Assembly: GCA_024362935.1 (NCBI GenBank)
Contig: JANCRA010000019.1
Span: 6,754,501 to 6,818,500, forward strand
DNA: 64,000 bases
Source of the DNA: Setophaga petechia
Taxonomy: Eukaryota; Chordata; Aves; Passeriformes; Parulidae
Direction of reading: 5' to 3'
Position 1 is the stretch's first letter. The number at the start of each line of letters is the position of its first letter. Under the pieces are notes generated by a model that was given only the letters and a program-made list of their open reading frames with translations, ran no database searches and was not told the origin of the DNA. Shown piece by piece: positions 60,120-64,000 of the stretch. Made by a program: the position numbers and the translations under genes.

Positions 60120-63100
60120 GTAGCTAATGAAGGCTAAGAACATTATTTAATAGGTACCTTTCCCAGGATTATCCTGTCGTAGAAAACAAAAATTGTTTTG
60201 CTCCTATATTTACTCCATAAAATAAATCTGTACCTAATCTCCATGAATTCTGTGTTAAATCACCTTGTTACACATAGTAAGCAACAGAAGAAATAATCTT
60301 TCTTTTAAACCCCCTCCCACATATAGAAGATCAAATGGGACAACTGCAGAAATAAATTTATTTCTTTAAGGCAATTGATTTGAAACCAGCTTTAAAAACT
60401 ATTCATTTTGAAACAAACCATGCCTGATATAAGACTTGCAAATTGTTTAGGGATCTTTAGTAATTAAATTTTCAGGCATACAGTTTTCAAAGCATACTAT
60501 AAAATGTATGCTGTGAAACTTGTTCAATTAAAGAAGAAAACCCATTTCAGATCTGCCATGCTATAAGTGATTAAAATGCCAGAAAAGTTTACCTGTGGAA
60601 TAACTATAAGTCCAATGAAATCTATATGTTACCATGCTGTGAAAACACAGGGTTTCTGCTTTTATTTAAGGATAACCCCACCTCTAATTTAATAAGGAAA
60701 TTATGTCTAGGTAGGCTGAGAGGAAATTACCGAAGGAGTTAAATTTCTGTTTTGCTTAAATCTCTGCCTGAGATGCATGTAACATTGCTGTTTTCAGCAG
60801 CTAAAGCAGAAGTTACATATTTCATGATTTTTTTCTGGACTCATCTACTCTTCTAATACAATCTTCATATAGTACAAGATTGCTACTGTCAGTGATATTA
60901 ATAATAATAATTCTCTCTATGAATAGGGCATAGGCAGGGAGACAACATACCATAATGCTCATTTTCTAAGCATATAGGCTTTAGATTATGATCCATAGGG
61001 AATCCTGTTCTCCTAATTAGTAAATAATTTATAAGCAATGTTGGATAATGGCATGTTTGCAAAGTTAATCCATATGTTCAAAAGAGATGGACCAATTTTT
61101 CTTCTTTAAAATGGATGTGGCCCATTATGGCTGTGTGCTGCAGATATTGATCTTGTGAGAGAGCAGGATCTTTCTTTCAGCACCTGGGGCTGCTCCTAAG
61201 GTTTTTTACAACACATTGACACTATAGCTTTCAGGCATGAAACAGCAAATGTCACTGAAGTGCTTTTCACTCTTCAGTCTGCAGTGGATAAATCCACAAA
61301 GAAAAAGCCTATGAGTAAGAGTTCTTTCTTCTCTTTTTCTCCTTAAACTTTATCCTGTATTTGTTTAACAGAACAGGTCTTGAAATGAAGATAGGAGTGT
61401 AAGACATAAAAAAAGTTACATCTTCTTCTTACCACTTCTGTCTTTGAACTTTCACGTTTTTACTGATATATTCTAGAACAGATGATACCAAATTTTATTT
61501 TTAAAGTAATCAACTTAATCATAGCTCTGGTCCGGAATTCTAGGAAGAAAGCAGCTTCTGAAAGGCTAATTGCTAATTCCAGCAATTAGGAATCAGTTTA
61601 AAGTTCTTTAACTTTACATTTGTCAGCAACATGTGCAACTGTGAGAAGTTTGAGTAGAACTAACCTAGAAATTGAAAACCATTCAATATGTGTCCTTCTC
61701 TTTCTTATTTTACCTTACCCATGTGAATTTTTATTGCCTGCTTAATCATTCCTAAGACAGTGCATGGGAAAAATCAAGACTACCAGAGAGTATACTTGTT
61801 TTAGGAAGAAAACACTCTTGCATTCTGACTTAGTCTACTACGTTTTGTTTTGGGTTGTGTTGATACATTAAATTATGTGCAACCTTTTTTCTTTATTAAC
61901 TGAAAGTCTGAAGAGGGATTTATTAGAATAAGCAAATGACATGACAGCTTTGAATATGCAGTGACCACCAGCTCTGTGAATGAGAAGACCATATCCCATA
62001 TTACTTGAGAAGTAGGTTAGTTTGTTTGTGAAATGGGGGAAAGACAATACAGATGGGGGATTTTTTTTCCATTCAAGCTGAATATATGCCCATAATTTAC
62101 TGCTGCTTTAATCCCAAAATCTCCAGGTTACTCCAATAACACTACTTTTAGAGGGGAATATTATGCAGCATAAGCAAAGATATGACTTGGCAGAGCAAAG
62201 CAAAGATATTTTCTTAAGCCAATGGAAAAGAAGGAAACTATATTGTCACATAAGGAAACTATATTGTCACATCAGTGTTTCAATCCTGGTGTTCACATTT
62301 ACTTGGTTAATGGAAGTCAGGTTGATGTAACAAGTATACCAACACCAATAACATGTGTAAAACCCACAGATTCTGTCTCAAACAACCTTTAGGAAATTTC
62401 AGTGTGTATTTAATGTTCAGGAAATCCTGAGTAGCAGTTTCTTTCTTTTAGAAATCTTTGGCTAAATCATGACAATGCTGTGACCATAACATAAAATTTT
62501 CTTACATAAAAGCACAAAGAGCCAAAAGCTGATAGAGGAGAAGAGGTAATTCTGACCTCTAAAATGAGAAGAGTGCTTTTTGTTAATAAAAGTATAGAAT
62601 GAGTGGATAATATACTACTGTTTTTAAGAGAATGAAGATAATTTTTATCCAATGTAAATAGCTTTTTGGATGTAAATCGTGGAGAGGAATAGGCTGTTAC
62701 CAATCTTTTATGAATAGAATTATTATTTGAGAAATAACATAATAACATACTCTTCCTTTTCTAAAAGTACATTATAAATTATCTAAAATTATTTATGCTT
62801 GCTTGAAATAGTGATTAAACTTCAAATGAACCCTAGATAAGTGAAGGTTCATTTAAAGTTTTGAACATAGGGTTGCATAGAATAGTTTTTATAAGTAAGA
62901 ACACACTTAATATTTGAAAGGGCAAATGAATGCAAATCATAGTTAGAAAGCAAATATAGCATCAGTGACTTCTGAAGTTTTGCAGAAGCTCTGCCAACCC
63001 TTGGGAGTTATTCTTTGAGGTCTCCAAAATTTTGAATCCTTCATGTTGACATATTAGGGTTTATCTGTGCAGAATTATGAAAGTTTTCTGACTTGTAGTC

Positions 63101-63468
63101 AGAGGATGTAATTTTGTTTATAGGGTGTAATTTTGTATTGCTCATTTCTCTCATGAAAAATCCTCACCAACTTTTTTACTCTTGAAACTTTGAAGAGTTC
63201 AAATACCTTTCAAATCATTCTCCTGTCAAGCATTGTGATTCCATTAGGCTGTGATCTGGTCAAACTGGGGTTCAGACAGTAATCTGCTTAGTCAAAACAG
63301 AAGAAATGTGTTTTCTGAATCCTATAACCTCAAACCTGCCAATCAAATATTATGCATTGTTCCTGAGCACTCAGATACTAAAATAGTTCAGATAAATCTA
63401 GAATCAATTGCAAAGATAAAGATGTAATTCTATGTAGTTTTATACTGTACTGTTCTGACTTTATTCAG
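60120..63468 (+). other. Intron between exons O and P
   Basis: 3.3 kb with no recognised repeat family. It holds a perfect 21-bp tandem duplication at 62231-62272. No other exon-like segment is supported. Confidence 0.65.
62231..62272. repeat. Perfect 21-bp tandem duplication
   Basis: Two identical 21-bp units (beginning aaggaaactatattgtcaca) side by side, a recent local duplication or slippage event. Confidence 0.95.
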
Positions 63469-63558
63469 GTTAAAATAAACAGCATTGGCAATATCTACAA
63501 GATAAGAATTGAACTTGATGGATTACCAAATGAACAACCCGAATGGAACTTAGAGAGG
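63469..63558 (+). CDS. RP1: PLAT domain 3, second exon (exon P)
   Basis: 90 nt (30 codons), phase 0 to phase 0, with acceptor gactttattcag and donor AGG followed by GTGAGA. It reads VKINSIGNIYKIRIELDGLP, then EWNLER. It is the counterpart of exon B: I-G-x-x-YKIRI, a turn, then W-x-x-E. The usual IGHxNxG turn is changed to IELDGLPNEQPE, so the canonical GH is missing. The last part of PLAT 3 must lie beyond the window. Confidence 0.86.
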
Positions 63559-64000
63559 GTGAGAATTTTATGGTGATTTTGTTCCCATTTTATTAAATTT
63601 ATGTGAAATAAAGGCCCATCTTTTCATAAAGACATAGGCTTATGAAACAATAAATGCTGATTGGGATAAGTTGTTACTGAATTGTGTTCTTAGATTGCTG
63701 TAGAGATGACAAAAACACTGATACAGTTCTCTCCTAAGGGATAGAAATATGAAGGATTACTTTGCAATTATTCCTAATTCCTGCAGACAGCAATTTTATT
63801 GTATTGATGCATTTGACCAACTTTTGCTTAATGAAAATTTACCATACTCTTTAGTGTTTCTATACTCTTCAGAATGTTAGGGATATTATAGCTTTAAATT
63901 CCAGCTCTGAAAATTTGAAAATGATGGAGCATCAATCATTCCATGACAACAACTTGCCAGGAATGAATAAAGTTTGCTGAAAGGTAAACAAAGTAAGTTA
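63559..64000 (+). other. Start of the next intron
   Basis: No segment matching the C-terminal PLAT motif (RWLxxxxDDGxIxxE) is present, so the next exon lies past position 64000. Confidence 0.6.

Noticed and set aside
63882..63990. The missing C-terminal exon of PLAT 3 after 'ggatattatag'
   Set aside because: No frame gives the expected RWL or DDGxI motif; the true exon must lie past the window.

Overview
The window looks like nuclear DNA from a bird, most likely a passerine. It is AT-rich, contains several CR1 retrotransposon fragments, and has one tRNA-Ile-headed, CR1-tailed SINE of the TguSINE1 type known from songbirds. It also holds LTR elements with intact target-site duplications. I recognise one locus with confidence: RP1 (oxygen-regulated protein 1, the photoreceptor axoneme microtubule protein), on the + strand.

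Layout. 1-11.4 kb: non-coding upstream sequence with a CR1 fragment, old ERV-related sequence, a small GC-richer island with clustered GATA, SOX and E-box motifs (about 5.86-6.36 kb), and a complete short non-autonomous LTR retrotransposon (6462-7612). 11369-11439: a possible upstream coding exon. 18274-28820: the classical RP1 coding region in three exons (213 codons, 57 codons plus 1 nt, and a 5.56-kb terminal exon), which joins into a 2,122-residue protein with two doublecortin (DCX) domains at the N terminus. 28821-30.6 kb: 3' UTR. 33225-63558: sixteen further + strand exons that I joined by splice sites and reading phase. They encode PLAT/LH2 domain 1 (three exons), PLAT 2 (four exons), a block resembling beta-trefoil folds (six exons), a linker (one exon), and the start of PLAT 3 (two exons, cut by the window end).

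How the parts fit. RP1 exon 3 ends in phase 1, and so does the codon into which the first PLAT exon opens. Every later junction also matches, giving 945 uninterrupted codons inside the window when the giant exon 4 is skipped. The simplest reading is one locus with two outputs: the classical DCX protein ending in exon 4, and a DCX-PLAT-trefoil-PLAT protein that treats exon 4 as an alternative terminal exon. The exon structures are read directly from the sequence. The isoform model is inference. I recall, without having checked, that recent mammalian annotation also extends RP1 far past its classical four exons, so the long form may be ancient rather than new.

No rRNA gene, functional tRNA gene, CRISPR array or prokaryotic feature was seen. 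The remaining sequence is introns or intergenic DNA.
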